In this document: positions 22,600 to 33,515 of the stretch, one piece after another
Layout: each line of letters begins with the position of its first letter
Position numbering within the stretch: the first letter of the stretch is position 1
Origin: Clitoria ternatea
Lineage: Eukaryota > Streptophyta > Magnoliopsida > Fabales > Fabaceae
Reading direction: 5' to 3'
DNA: 64,000 nucleotides
Assembly (NCBI GenBank): GCA_037962975.1
Contig: CM075673.1
Location: 14,802,001-14,866,000, forward strand
The notes under the pieces: model-generated
Told to the model about the DNA's origin: nothing
Databases searched by the model: none
Seen by the model: only the letters and a program-made list of their open reading frames with translations
Translations under genes and position numbers: made by a program

Positions 22600-23765
22600 T
22601 TATTATGCTTCCGAAACACGTTATTACATTTCAGAAATCCAATTGTGTGAAAAAAGGTAATAGAAGTTTCCAATATTAATTTTTAAATTTTTTTTCATAA
22701 TTTTATTATTACAATTACATATCAAACAAATATTTAATAGTGGTAGTGTTCCAAGCTTGTATACCAAACATTATCCTTACTTATAAATAGAGATTTTTGA
22801 GGCCTTATCCTTTACTCACGCATAAATCTTGCCATGTCAGAAACTTCTCATTTGTGAAGGTTTCGAGAATCTCTCTAGACATTATAATTATTGTCATGAT
22901 ATGAAGATTTTTTTTTTGGCCAACTAGACTCTATTTAACAATATCTTTCATATTAAAAAAAATAATACGAGTGCCTATTTAGTTATATTATTATTTGATA
23001 AAGATCCATTAATTATAGAATGACATAATTAAAAAAAGATAAATTAATTACCCCTTTTAAAATGACGGTAATTTATTTTTTGTTGTATTGAACTTTATTT
23101 TTTATATCTTGAAAGTAAAACTATTATTATTTTAAAAGTTTAATGTGAAACTAAATTATTTTGTCTAATTGCATAGTCTATAATTGATATTGTTCCCTCT
23201 AGAGGATCGAGAGGTGATTCCCACCACGCGAGGTTATAGTCTAATGAACCAAACCCATCTTGTAACCTAGGTATAAGTATTACTAGTGTATAAATATGGT
23301 TTATAGGCTCATATTATAACCTAAGTGACACATATTAAGAATTAATAAACCTAATCTCTAAGAAAATTTTTTAGGGTTTCACGTTAATGTGTGAACAAAT
23401 ATATATATTTCCAATCACTTTTTATTTTAATTGAGGAACAAGATTTGAAAAATTAACACTTTATTTATTACTAAAAAAAGTAAAATAAAGTTTATATCAC
23501 CAAAATAATTATATTTAATGAACCTAAATAAAAATATTAATAATTGAAAGAATACATGTGGGGTGGTGTAGTGTCCTTCGTGGAAGGTCTTGAAAATCTG
23601 CCTAGAAGTCAGTTTTATCAAGACTTTTCCATGTAGCGCGCCCATAATAAAGAATCCGATGGTAAGATTCAGAGTCTGCAAGCAATTTGACCAACTTGGA
23701 CAATAATTGAACTGTAAACTAGTTGGAGAATGAATACAAACACACTTGCTATACCCAACCTCATC
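22600..23765. repeat. diverged promoter-like unit upstream of DUF247 copy B
   Basis: Parts at 22610-22675 and 23577-23760 resemble the units at 3750-4199 and 26898-27540: an AACACGTT...CAATTGTG word followed by GGTAATAGAAGTTTCC, the GGAAGGTTTTGAGAATCTCCC-like motif (22855 and 23581), CTTTTCCATGT, then CTGCAAG-AATTTGAC...AATTGAATGGTAAACT. It is interrupted by about 700 bp of unrelated AT-rich DNA. So the DUF247 gene and the small gene share an ancestral upstream region. Confidence 0.6.
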
Positions 23766-23821
23766 AACAGAAGCAGAACCAGAACCAGAACCAGACAGGG
23801 TGAGAACTGAGAAGCAACCTC

Positions 23822-25216
23822 ATGGAGGAAGAAGGAGGCAATGAGCATATAATAGACATGTGGAAGGTAGACAAAGAGAGATTAGCTTCCATGGAGCTCA
23901 AGATTTCACAGAACCCAAAGTTATTAAGCAAGGCTGCAGGGAACAACTCCTGTTGCATCTTCAGGGTACCACCAAGCCTACTTGAAGTCAACGGGAAAGC
24001 CTACCAACCCCGAATTGTATCCATAGGACCATACCACCATGGCCAACCTCATCTCAGCATGATCCAGGAACACAAGTGGCGCTACCTAGCTTCCCTTCTC
24101 TCAAGGACCCAGCACCAAGGTTTATCCTTGGAGGATCTACTCAAATCCATCGCCCCCTTGGAACCACAAGCCAGACACTGTTACTCCCAAACCATCAACC
24201 TCGACTCCCACGAATTCATTGAAATGATGGTCCTCGATGGTTGTTTCATCCTCGAGCTATTTCGTAGGGTTGCAAAGTTGGTACCTTTCGAACCCGACGA
24301 CCCACTTGTCTCAATGGCATGGATCTTACCTTTCTTATACACAGACTTCCTCAAGCTCGAAAACCAAATCCCTTTCTTCATTCTCCACCGCTTGTTTGAA
24401 CTCTCGACACTTCCCGGAGAAAAGTCATCGCCCGCAACATTGTCAACGCTCGCGTTGGAATTCTTCAGCTACTCGCTCGTATTACAAAGGCCAGAACCAG
24501 AGTCTCAGACCATCACACCAGCTTGTAATACTAATAACTGTGTTACATTTGGTCCAGACATCAGTTCAAAACCAGACAGTGTCATAATGAACGAAAAGAA
24601 ACATTTACTTAACTTGGTTCGTTCGAGTTTCAGGGAAGGAAGAACAGAGCCACAAGACAGAGTACCTACGGCAACCCACTTGATCCATTGTGTCTCGACG
24701 CTTCAACGAGCCGGGATCAAGATTGAACTCCGCAAGGAAAGTGAGAGTTTCCTTCAGGTGACGTTCGACCACGGTGTGATACAGATGCCAGGCATAGTAG
24801 TGGACGATTTAATGACCTCTTTTTTGCTGAACTGCGTGGCATTTGAACAGTGTTACGGTGGTTGTTCGAAGCATTTCACGACGTACTTGGTGCTGTTGGG
24901 CTGTCTGATAAACACTTGTAATGATGTTCAGTATTTATGTGACAGAAACATAATTGCAAACCACTTTGGGACGAAAGAGGAAGTTGCAGATTTTATTAAC
25001 AACGCTGGGAAAACTGTGGTGGTTGATTTGGATTTGTGTTACTTGTCACAAATGTTAAATGATATCCATATGTATTACCGTTATAGTTGGCGTGTGCAAT
25101 GGGGTAGTTTTAAGTCCAGTTACAGTTGGTCTCTTGCCGCGTTGGTGTTGTTGGTTCTTACTCTCGCTCAGACCTACTTTGCTGCTTATCAGTATTTTGC
25201 CCCTCCAAAAGGATAG
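23822..25216 (+). CDS. DUF247 (UPF0481-type) membrane protein, complete copy B
   Basis: Single-exon gene of 464 codons, a normal length for the family (about 400-550). Hallmarks in order: a charged N terminus, CCIFRVPPSLLEVNGKAYQP-type start of the domain (about residue 45), SIGPYHHGQPHL (about 67), EHKWRYLASLLSR, FIEMMVLDGCFILELFR (about 137), a ...FLYTDFLKLENQIPFFILHRLFELS block (about 170-195), then a variable middle, CDRNIIANHFGTKEEVADFINNAGK, and a C-terminal hydrophobic helix at about 436-459 before a five-residue tail. It is probably anchored in a membrane with most of the protein on one side. The start is the first ATG after the promoter-like unit. Function in this plant is unknown. 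The paralogue at the window start is its tandem partner. Confidence 0.93.
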   Translation: MEEEGGNEHIIDMWKVDKERLASMELKISQNPKLLSKAAGNNSCCIFRVPPSLLEVNGKAYQPRIVSIGPYHHGQPHLSMIQEHKWRYLASLLSRTQHQGLSLEDLLKSIAPLEPQARHCYSQTINLDSHEFIEMMVLDGCFILELFRRVAKLVPFEPDDPLVSMAWILPFLYTDFLKLENQIPFFILHRLFELSTLPGEKSSPATLSTLALEFFSYSLVLQRPEPESQTITPACNTNNCVTFGPDISSKPDSVIMNEKKHLLNLVRSSFREGRTEPQDRVPTATHLIHCVSTLQRAGIKIELRKESESFLQVTFDHGVIQMPGIVVDDLMTSFLLNCVAFEQCYGGCSKHFTTYLVLLGCLINTCNDVQYLCDRNIIANHFGTKEEVADFINNAGKTVVVDLDLCYLSQMLNDIHMYYRYSWRVQWGSFKSSYSWSLAALVLLVLTLAQTYFAAYQYFAPPKG

Positions 25217-26336
25217 TTTTGTATCATTATGAGGAGATTCAATTTTTTAAAGAATTGTTGTGTACTTTTGGCCCACTATTATGTACAAAAAATTCTCATT
25301 TTAACTTTTAATTTAGCTAAATTTTCGGTATAACTGATGACGTTTGCTTAATTTAGAATAACTCCTAACCATATGATGCAGGTATTTTTAATGTTGAATG
25401 TGAATTTGATGGATAGTTAAACAGTCCCAAAAATCAGAATACTTTTATCATTTTAAAGAGTCATATACAAAAGGAGATTGCCAATTCAACAAGGACCAAA
25501 ACAGTTATGAGTTGAATATGCACAGTGAGTAGAGCTAGTGGCTCTTTTAATTGGTATTTCCACGTTTGAGATCACAGGGAAGAGGATTAACATGAATAAT
25601 TCCATTTCATGTAATAAGTACTTCATCTGATATTATTTAACTATCTAGAAAGAAAAATAAATTTTGTTTATATTTATTTAGAATTTCAAAATATTAATAA
25701 TTACTTTTTTTTTAGTCTTTCCAAATGTTACTAAATATTAAAATTGTTACTGTATGTAGCTTTTCATAGCAGATTCAAAAAATGCAGCTAAATGTAAAAA
25801 GTATATAATCAAATGTAATTTTAACAACAACTTAAAACTTGTTACCGAATGTGACTTTAACAAATAGTTAAAACATGTTACCAAATAATTTTAAAATAAA
25901 AGTGTTACCAATTATTAATAAGTTGTAACCGAGAAGCATTAATAAAAATTATAGTTATAAGCAATTAGTAAAATAAATGTTTAACGGCATATTTTAATCG
26001 TTAGTTTAACTACAGTTATCTTTTATAAAAATGTTGTTCACATACATATCTATTTATATTTGGTGGTCTTACTTATAGACCTATTTATACCAATTTTTAC
26101 TTTTACGCTTATTCTATTTCTGAATGGACCCGTACGTGGAAGTTTGTGAGGCGTATAGTGTGTCATGCATCTTTATAAAAAAAATTATAACTTGTTTTTC
26201 CTTTCCTTTACTCCCCATTCAAAATCTTGCATCCAAACATCGCATTAGATTTTGAAAATAAAAATAGCAAAGAACAAGTAAATTTTTTAGCAAGAGAAAT
26301 TTTTTGTTTATACCAAGTTTAAAAGATGATTGTAGA
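25217..26336. repeat. duplicated 3' flank of DUF247, copy B
   Basis: Aligns with 683-1893 with small indels. No coding potential. Ends where an LTR fragment begins. Confidence 0.8.
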
Positions 26337-26850
26337 TGTGACATCCTATGTCAATTTATAATTATTATTATTCGGTTTATAATTTTTACAATAAATTTTT
26401 ACGATTAAATAATTTAATTATACCTTTGATTTAGGAAAATGGTTATTTTCATTTAAAAATGCTAAAATATAAATATGTATAATAATTTAAAACCTCAGAA
26501 CCATTTAATTTGAAAAGAAACTTAAAGCTAAAACAGGAGGCCTGACGTTACGCGCCAACCCCGCGCGTACCGCCAGCCTAAAGCTGCACACCCACGCATA
26601 ACGTGAGCATGACGGTAGCAGCACATGTTGCTGTAATGGATTTTAGGCTAATCGGTCAACTTCCGACCTACCTCGTTAGCCCGTTTTAGGTTCTATTGCC
26701 ACAAAACTTCACGGGCCACATGTTTTTCCTATTCCGGAACTATTGGCACCACCCATTCGCCAAGATTCTAACATATGCGCAAGTTATGTGTAAATTGCAG
26801 TTCAACCTCTTTTGGTGCAAAACTCTTACACCAAACATCCTAAATAGATT
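26337..26850. mobile_element. truncated LTR of a Tekay-like Gypsy element
   Basis: Begins TGTGACATCCTATG and follows the first roughly 500 bases of the 9704/17506 LTR: ACGCGCCAACCCC-type CG-rich words, ATTGCCACAAAACTT, TTCGCCAAGATTCTAACATATG, and CTCTTACACCAAACATCCTAAAT. Clearly a different, older member. It is cut at about 26850, where the duplicated host unit resumes; the host bases equivalent to 1894-3690 are missing. Confidence 0.8.
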
Positions 26851-26865
26851 AACACGTTTTTAAAT

Positions 26866-26868
<3 letters not shown>

Positions 26869-26897
<29 letters not shown>
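26869..26897. repeat. (AT)n microsatellite, copy B
   Basis: About 14 AT units; homologous to 3699-3749 but shorter. Confidence 0.9.
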
Positions 26898-26901
<4 letters not shown>

Positions 26902-27540
26902 AGGACACCCGTCTTCGTAGACTTCCACAACACGTTTTTATGTTTCACAAATCCAGTTGTGCGAAGAAAGGTGATGGCTTCCTAAATTCAAGGCAAGGAG
27001 CAATAAAAATATCCAAACTAATTTTTGTTTCTTGTGGCTGCGCCAATTTATAGGTTTATACAACATGTATAATTTTATATAATTTATACAACATGTAAAA
27101 TTTTATATAAGTTAAAGAATTAAAAATAGTAAGTTTTTATTTAAAAATAAGATTAAATAATATCACATAAATTTTAATGAAATAATTTTATTTTTTATTA
27201 TTTATTATGTGTAAAATTGAAGAGGTTAAAAAAAAAACTTTTAAAAAATAAAAATGGCTGTGCCATTTAGTTAACAAAAGAAAAGGATGGTACTGAATTT
27301 CTTAGAAAATTGCTGTTATGTTTTTTTATGGAAAGTTTTGAGAATCTCCCACAAGTGGTGGCGTGTCAAAAAGTATGGAAGGTTTTGAGAATTTCCCAGG
27401 TACATTTTCCATGTGATTAGGCCCAAGTACTAGAGAATCGATACTCTGCAAGAAATTTGACAATGCAATTGAATGGTAAACTCGTTGGTATCGTTCCAAG
27501 AAACTCCCAGAATGATACACCCTTATATATTGCATGCAAT
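26898..27540 (+). repeat. promoter-like duplicated unit, copy C, upstream of the small gene
   Basis: Same unit as 3750-4199 plus 21541-21687, here uninterrupted. It contains the empty Copia target site CCAGG at 27396-27400 and two GGAARGTTTTGAGAATYTCCCA motifs. Confidence 0.8.
27523..27530 (+). promoter_or_regulatory. TATA box of the small gene at 27676
   Basis: TTATATAT about 150 bases before the ATG; a start near 27555 would give a 5' UTR of about 120 bases. The same word survives in copy A without a downstream gene. Confidence 0.55.
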
Positions 27541-27675
27541 AAATACACATGCTATACTATAACGCGCCTCGTCGATCGTTTATCTTCTTGTCACCTACAA
27601 CAGAAACCAGAGCGATTTAACAGATTTCTCTACTCTAGCTAATTCCATATTCTTTTCAGATCTCACGTTCACATT

Positions 27676-28098
27676 ATGGCTTCCACAAGCGAAAATTTGG
27701 TCTTTAATAAACTTCCTCAACCGGCAAGACCCCTCAACAGTACTTACGACACTAGTTTGGAAACACAATCCACACAGAATCTTGAGCAATATTCAAAAAT
27801 GTCATATTATGAGCAACAAGGGCAATTTATTGATCAGAGGTCAAAAATGGGAATCGATCAAAAGGGAGGAGAAAGGAAATTGGGTCTTCTTGATAAGGTT
27901 TTGAACAAGTACGAGAAACTTCCAGCGAGCTTAAGAGAGCAAATAAAATTACAAGAGATAATAATGTTGGCAAACACGCGAAGCTGCAGCACTTCCCGTG
28001 GTCTTGGAAAACCGGGTTTTGGTGAGAAGCTAGAACGCTTCAAGATTCGAACATTTGTTCTCGCAGAAGAGCCCGGTGAAAAGGACGACAAAAAATAA
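27676..28098 (+). CDS. small plant protein of unknown function, 140 aa
   Basis: Single-exon frame of 140 codons from the first ATG after a plausible TATA box. No signal peptide or membrane segment. The N-terminal half is polar (Ser, Gln, Tyr). The middle is a charged, probably helical stretch (about residues 68-95, LLDKVLNKYEKLPASLREQIKL). The tail contains KLERFKIRTFVLAEE (about 117-131) and ends in acidic and lysine residues. The tail motif recurs in the 100-aa protein at 54935, so the two probably form a small family. I do not recognise a named domain. Codon use and clean ends argue for a real gene, but expression is not shown. Confidence 0.65.
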   Translation: MASTSENLVFNKLPQPARPLNSTYDTSLETQSTQNLEQYSKMSYYEQQGQFIDQRSKMGIDQKGGERKLGLLDKVLNKYEKLPASLREQIKLQEIIMLANTRSCSTSRGLGKPGFGEKLERFKIRTFVLAEEPGEKDDKK

Positions 28099-29370
28099 TC
28101 AGACTTTTATTTCTTTCACTTTATTCCAAATTCCATAAATAATTTGTACAGAAATCATTCAGTTGTGTAAATTACAATGCTACGCATTAACATTTGTATC
28201 TATTTCATTTGGTATAGATTTCGACCAAACTTTTAATAAAGGCATGCCAAGTAGTAATTCAAAAGGAAGGTGCTGATCAGGCACTCCAAACTGAGGAGTC
28301 AAGCACAGGTCATATTATTTGACACTTCAGATTTGGGGCTCCCCTAGTAGTTAATGATTCATGAAGAGGAAAGAAAATCATTAGTTTAACTTCCACTTAT
28401 TAACAAAACTAATAATTAATCGTTAATTTTACACTGTTCTTTTTGGTGAGTCTCCCCAAAAAAGACCTGTTCAGAGCCGGCCTTTTTAAAGCCCAAAAAG
28501 TATATGCAAAAACGACATTTGCCACGTTCTGACAGATTCTATAACACTTAATGCAACACTGGTCTTCAATACTTCGCCTTGACTTACATGTTTAACGTTT
28601 TTTTAAAATTTTTTCCCTTCCTACACGAATCTTGATATGATATATGAGGTTTCATATGATTTTTAACGTGTGCAAAATTTCATATGATTTTTAACGCGTT
28701 TAGTTGTATAGTTTTGTGGAAAAAAATTTCCACTTGTTTTTTAAAATTTTTATTTTTTAGAATAGTTAAAAAAATTTTAAAAACCCATTTAAATAATGTG
28801 ACAATTTTTTAATTTGAAAAATTAGAAAACTAAAAAAATTGTTCAAGTGCACTCAGTTTTTTAAATTTTTTTCAAACATTTCTAAATTCAAATTAATTAA
28901 GATACGTCATATATATATATATATTATTTATGACAAAATTATATAGTATATGCATAATGATACACTTCAAATGGGCTCCAACATCACAGCTAACCAAAGG
29001 CTCAACAAAATGACTAAGAAACCCAGTTGGTTTAAAGATTTTATTTAAAACTATATGTTGTCTTTCTTTCAATAGCCCAATTAGTTTAGAGTTTTCCTTC
29101 TCCTCAAGAAATGTTATCTTATATAATGTTAAATGTTATGAGTAATGAGAACAAGAAGAAATATTTGATATTTAGTAGTTCAGTTCATTACACTTTAGCA
29201 GTTTCCTTATAGGAATCCAATAGCTAAATCAATCTTGGAGGTGTAATCTATCACATCACATGAAAATTATGACAAAAATTTAAAGTAATATTAAAATAAG
29301 AGCAAATGAGTTTGTGTTTAAATATATTTCAAAATAGTTATAAAGAATAATAAATATATTATCATGATAC
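28099..29370. other. AT-rich intergenic DNA
   Basis: 3' flank of the small gene. It contains a short direct repeat, TTTCATATGATTTTTAACG, near 28651 and 28677. No gene supported. Confidence 0.6.
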
Positions 29371-29375
29371 ATCAT

Positions 29376-30177
29376 TGAACTAGTCTGGACCGGGGTCTAG
29401 GATCCGGTGTGGGACCAGCCACAAGAGTATAGGTGTTTTTAGGGTTTGCACACCGGAACAGTGTGTATCCGATGTATTAATCCGGTCTCTCAGTGGGAGA
29501 GGCCGGTCTTGTTGTCCTAGAGATCCTTCACACCAGCGTTTCGCGTTGCAGGGGGGCGAAAGGTGGTGCCACCTGCGAAGATTCTCCGACGCTCAAGTTA
29601 GAAGAGTGTAAGAACTCAGTGAATACTCAAGCGAAGTAATAGTAGAGTGTGAGATAGAACAACGATACCATGCATGTGTATTGAAACGAGCTATTTATAG
29701 TTGTACGTGAGAAAATGAGTCGTTGGGTAAGGTGGGTTCCTTAGCTCTGATAGCGTGTATATTATGTCAATCAGGGTGGCTCAACTCTCAGAATGTGTCA
29801 GGAGGGTAGGTTAATTATCAGAGTACGATCCTCTAGGAAGAGGGGAGGATAATCACCTTTTCCGCATAATCTGCTGACACATCCACTTGCTTTCTGAGGC
29901 CATTGACGTGACATATTTTGCTACATACAGTGTCTTCGCTGATAAGTTATTAGGGGCTCTTATCTTGCTATGACTGAAAAGCCAACAGTTATATAAATGT
30001 CCTGTGAAAATGAACAAAGAACCGTTATAGAGTAAATAAGTGGGGCAGTCGTGTGATGAGGACGGACGGCCAGACATCGGATATCCGGTGTGGTAATGTT
30101 GAACCAGGACACCGGTTTTCCTTATATGAGGTCACTCTGACGTCACAAGAATGGGGGCCGGTATCCAGACCGGATCA
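29376..30177 (-). repeat. Tat element 3' LTR (left copy)
   Basis: 802 bp from TGAACTAGTCTGG to CCAGACCGGATCA; the ends are near inverted repeats rich in CCGG words. Confidence 0.95.
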
Positions 30178-30192
30178 TCTGTCCCCTAGCTT
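30178..30192 (-). other. Tat polypurine tract
   Basis: On the minus strand AAGCTAGGGGACAGA precedes the 3' LTR directly. Confidence 0.7.
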
Positions 30193-30684
30193 GTATGAGG
30201 GACTGTTAAGTTGCTCATATGAGCTACACAACTCTAGAGAAGTCTGGATGCCGGTCGTACATTCTGGAAGGTCTCTGGGAGCTCGGTGGCGTCCGCTCTA
30301 ATAAACGGGTGACCGCTCTTCTCGCGTTGAGTACAACGGATTCAGACAACATAAATAAGTAATGGAAATCCCAAGAGTCTTTGAGAATCGAAACCCTTGG
30401 TATTCGAAAAGTGGTTGGAAGGCATTAAATGCGCATGGCATGATTGGACAGTAAATGCATTTTTTACGCACGAGCCATCATTACCCACGAGTGTAACCGT
30501 CGATTGGGCTTATTGGGCCTGGATTCAAACTGAATGGGGGGCCCATTTTGCCAAAGTGTTTACTAAAACGTTACCATTTTCGCGCCCGTACGTGACGAAA
30601 CGACGGAGTCGTTTCAATTTGAAGAGGTTGCGTTTTGATGCAAGCCTTGTGACCTTCGACGAAACACTGTGCTTCTTCGTTACC
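30193..30684. other. 3' UTR of the Tat element / upstream region of the antisense gene
   Basis: No coding signal I trust; a 101-codon frame at 30397-30702 has no recognisable domain. Confidence 0.5.
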
Positions 30685-30692
30685 TATAAAAG
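30685..30692 (+). promoter_or_regulatory. TATA box of the antisense accessory gene
   Basis: TATAAAAG on the + strand, about 170 bases before the ATG at 30862, in a GC-balanced region unlike the AT-rich surroundings. It suggests the antisense gene has a promoter of its own. Confidence 0.65.
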
Positions 30693-30861
30693 GAACTCTT
30701 AGCAGATTTTGGAATCCACTCTTGTTTTCAAGCTTAGTGAACCTCTGCTCAAATTTCTTTGGAATTTCTCTGTCGTCTTCAAACTTCTCAAAGATCTTCT
30801 TCCTTTAGGTAACCTCCATTTCCTTCAACTCCTTGCAATTTTTGTTCATTCTAATTCCACC

Positions 30862-33080
30862 ATGCGCCCTAGAGCAGGCCACGCTGGTCCTTCAAACAGG
30901 GGGAGTTTTGGCTCTCGTGCCCCCCTTAGCCACCGTGGTGGGAGGATTCCAGCGAATCCTCCTGTGGCTGGGCCCCGTCGCTCAGAGAGAGCCGAAGCCT
31001 CTTCCTCACGAGCGTCTTCTTCCCAACGTCGCTCTGAGGCTCCCCTTGACTCGAGGGCTACCAGCCGCTCTGACGAGGGGTCAAGTGCTGAAGGTTACCT
31101 CTCTGACGATGTTGCTTTTTACCACAGTACATATGCGTTCCACCGTGCCTGCACAACCATGGACCTTCCAGGACGTGGAAAAACACCAGTTCTCCGCTCT
31201 GCTGAAGGGTGTGTCAACGTTGTGGCACACCGGCTTGACTGGGAGAAACTCAACAGGGAAAAACCCTACTGCTGGGTGGAGGAGGAATTCCTAGAGATCC
31301 CTTCGCACCATGCAAGTGAGGAGGAATGCACGGTTTCTTTCCGCTGCAAAATATATTCAGATAAAAAGTACAAGGCACGATACGCTGTGATGGCACCATA
31401 TCCCTCTGAAAGAATATGCCACAGCGTCCCTGATGAGAGGTCGGTCTACATGAACGACTTCGTCTTCTTGAAATTGGGAGTACGCTTCCCCATGACGGAG
31501 TTCCAGATGGCCGTCCTGCGCTTCCTAGACTGCGCCCCCACACAACTGCATCCCAACGGTTGGGGTCTTGTCCGGGCTCTGGAGGTCCTGGGGGAGCATT
31601 TCAACTTCTCCGCCACTGTGGCCAAACTGTTTCACTATTGCCAAGTGGTCCGCCGTGCTAATAAGAAGGGCGGCCTTGGGTTCATTACTCTCCGTAGTGA
31701 CTCAAGGGTGATAAACTTCAAATCGTATACGGAATCCGCGAAGGTGGACGGACGCTCCTTCAAGCACTACTACACGCGGGTCCGTATTCAACCAAATAAG
31801 CCGGTCTTCTGGCGAAATAGAGAGGGATTTACCAAATTTCCTCTTAGCTGGACGCACGAGCACTTTCTCCTCATGAGCCGTGCTTATTATACAGATGAGA
31901 GTGAACTCTCCTCTCATTCTGTCGAGGTCTTGAGCGCCATGCAGACGGCCTTGAAGACCCTCAAAGGATTTTCCAGCCGGCTCCTCTTGGCCGAGGATGA
32001 CATAAGAAACGCCTACCTCCGTAATATCCGCTCTTAATCTCTTTGTGTTGTATAGTTATTCCATTCTGATTATTTTTTCTTCTTGTATGCTTATTCAACC
32101 TTTCTTGTTTTGCAGAACAAATCGAAAAAGCCTGCCCAGAGATGTTGTCGTTAAGGACCATGATGGCTGACGATGACTCCTCCTCTGAGGAAAATGAGAT
32201 CCAGGCAAAGAGGAACGCCACCAAAACTCCCCTCATTCCCCTGACCTCTGCGGTAGGAGATGAAGTTCCTCTGTTCGACGAGGAAGAAACAGAACAACAA
32301 CCTGAGGCCACTGGAGCGGGCGACGAGGAGGCCGTCCCAGAGAAGAAGAAGAAAAAGAGGCACCTGGTCAAGAAGGCAGATCAGGAAAAGCCCTCCTCTG
32401 GTGACCCTGCTAAGAAACGCCAGAAGACACTTAAAGAAACTGGGCTGAAAAAGGATAAGGGGAAGAAGCCCGTTCCTGAAGCCTCTACCCCTTCTTCACA
32501 GAATGCTTTTGAGCCGGACTCTGGGAATGGTCCTCCTCCAGCGTTTGATCCTCCGCGCGACTCCTTCCTCTCTCCGTACCTATGGTTTCAGGGATCCATG
32601 CCTCCCGCTCTTCCAAAGGCACGTTATTGCCTCCGCCCTTCCCTCGACGCTGCTGGGGTTCGAGGTGCCTGCAAGGCGGGCCGCTGGCAGTTGGATGAAC
32701 TGTCCGGTCTCCTTGACTCTCTCAGTGAGAAGGCCAGTTATATGGAGCAGGTTGAAAAGCTCAAAACAGAAATTGCTGTGAAAGAGGAGTGGGCCGCCAA
32801 ACAAGCTGAAACTCACAGGGGCGTGGAGTCGGAACTAAGGAAAACCAAAGAAACGCTCCAGAGAAAGACAGAGGAGGCGAGCCAAGTTCATTTCAAAAAT
32901 AAGACCCTAGAACGGGAAGTTGCCGACCTGCAAAAACAGAACAAATCTATACCCCTCCTCGAAGAAGAATTACAACTGGAGAAGAAAAGATCGGCTAAGC
33001 TTGCTGACGATCTCAAAAATATGGAGGACGGTCGCAACAAAGACCTTGGAGAGTGGGAGAGCCTTCGGAAGGAGATGTAA
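30862..33080 (+). CDS. antisense accessory gene of the Tat element (Transposase_28-like)
   Basis: Encoded opposite to pol. It starts at the first ATG, in good context (CCACCATGC). Exon 1, 30862-32020, gives a Ser/Arg-rich N terminus, then a domain of the 'putative gypsy type transposon' type (PF04195): VPDERSVYMNDFVFLKLGVR, then FQMAVLRFLDCAPTQLHPNG (31498-31557) and WGLVRALEVL. An intron at 32021-32115 (GT...AG, 95 bp) keeps the frame. Exon 2, from 32116, is lysine-rich (KKKKKRHLVKK, nuclear-signal-like) and then a long coiled coil (about 32720-33070). It ends at TAA 33078-33080, but the same frame stays open from there to 33515 with sensible sequence, so this stop is probably a mutation. 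Function is unknown; such genes are known from Tat elements. Confidence 0.78.
32021..32115 (+). other. predicted intron of the antisense gene
   Basis: Begins GTAATA and ends TTTTGCAG after a T-rich tract. Exon 1 would otherwise stop 17 bases later, and removing these 95 bases joins two open frames in phase. Confidence 0.7.
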
Positions 33081-33515
33081 GCCCAGATCGAGGAACTCAA
33101 GAAGGGTGGTGTGAGTGCTGGGCCTTCAGAAGAGGATTTTGCCAAGGTTCAAAGAAAATTAGCTGCTGCGAAGGCCAAGGCTGCCAAAGCCTTGGAGATA
33201 TGCAAAAATGTGGCGTATGAATCCTTCGGCCTGGACCTTCGTCAAGTCTACTATCGTAACCCTGGAGTGAAGCTGAATTTGTACGGATTAGATCCGTTCT
33301 TCGAATTCCATGGGGGAAAACTTGTCGAAGTGCACAAGGACGGCTCGCACCATGAACCCCATGCATCTCTTTATGAACTGCCTCCCCTCCCAGAAGGTCA
33401 AAGTATGGAGCCAACAACGTCCGCTGCTGCCTCTGAAGTTGAAACGCAGGAAGGTGCCCAAACTGAAGCAGAGGCCCAAAAGGAGAAGACAGAAGTGCCC
33501 ACTGCGGAAGATTAG
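33081..33515 (+). pseudogene. C-terminal part of the antisense gene behind an in-frame stop
   Basis: Same frame as exon 2, opening right after TAA 33078-33080. It continues the coiled coil (KVQRKLAAAKAKAAKALEI), then a segment with SFGLDLRQVYYRNPGV and an acidic Glu/Thr-rich end. It ends at TAG 33513-33515. Confidence 0.65.

Noticed and set aside
1..25216. A self-incompatibility (S) locus because of two DUF247 genes
   Set aside because: That role is known for grasses; no partner gene typical of such a locus is recognisable here, and DUF247 tandem pairs are common in eudicots.
30397..30702. 101-codon frame before the antisense gene
   Set aside because: No domain; its end overlaps the TATA box of the antisense gene, so it is more likely upstream DNA.
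30709..30861. Extended N terminus of the antisense gene from a TTG at 30709
   Set aside because: TTG is not a normal plant start and lies only about 20 bases after the TATA box; the ATG at 30862 has good context.
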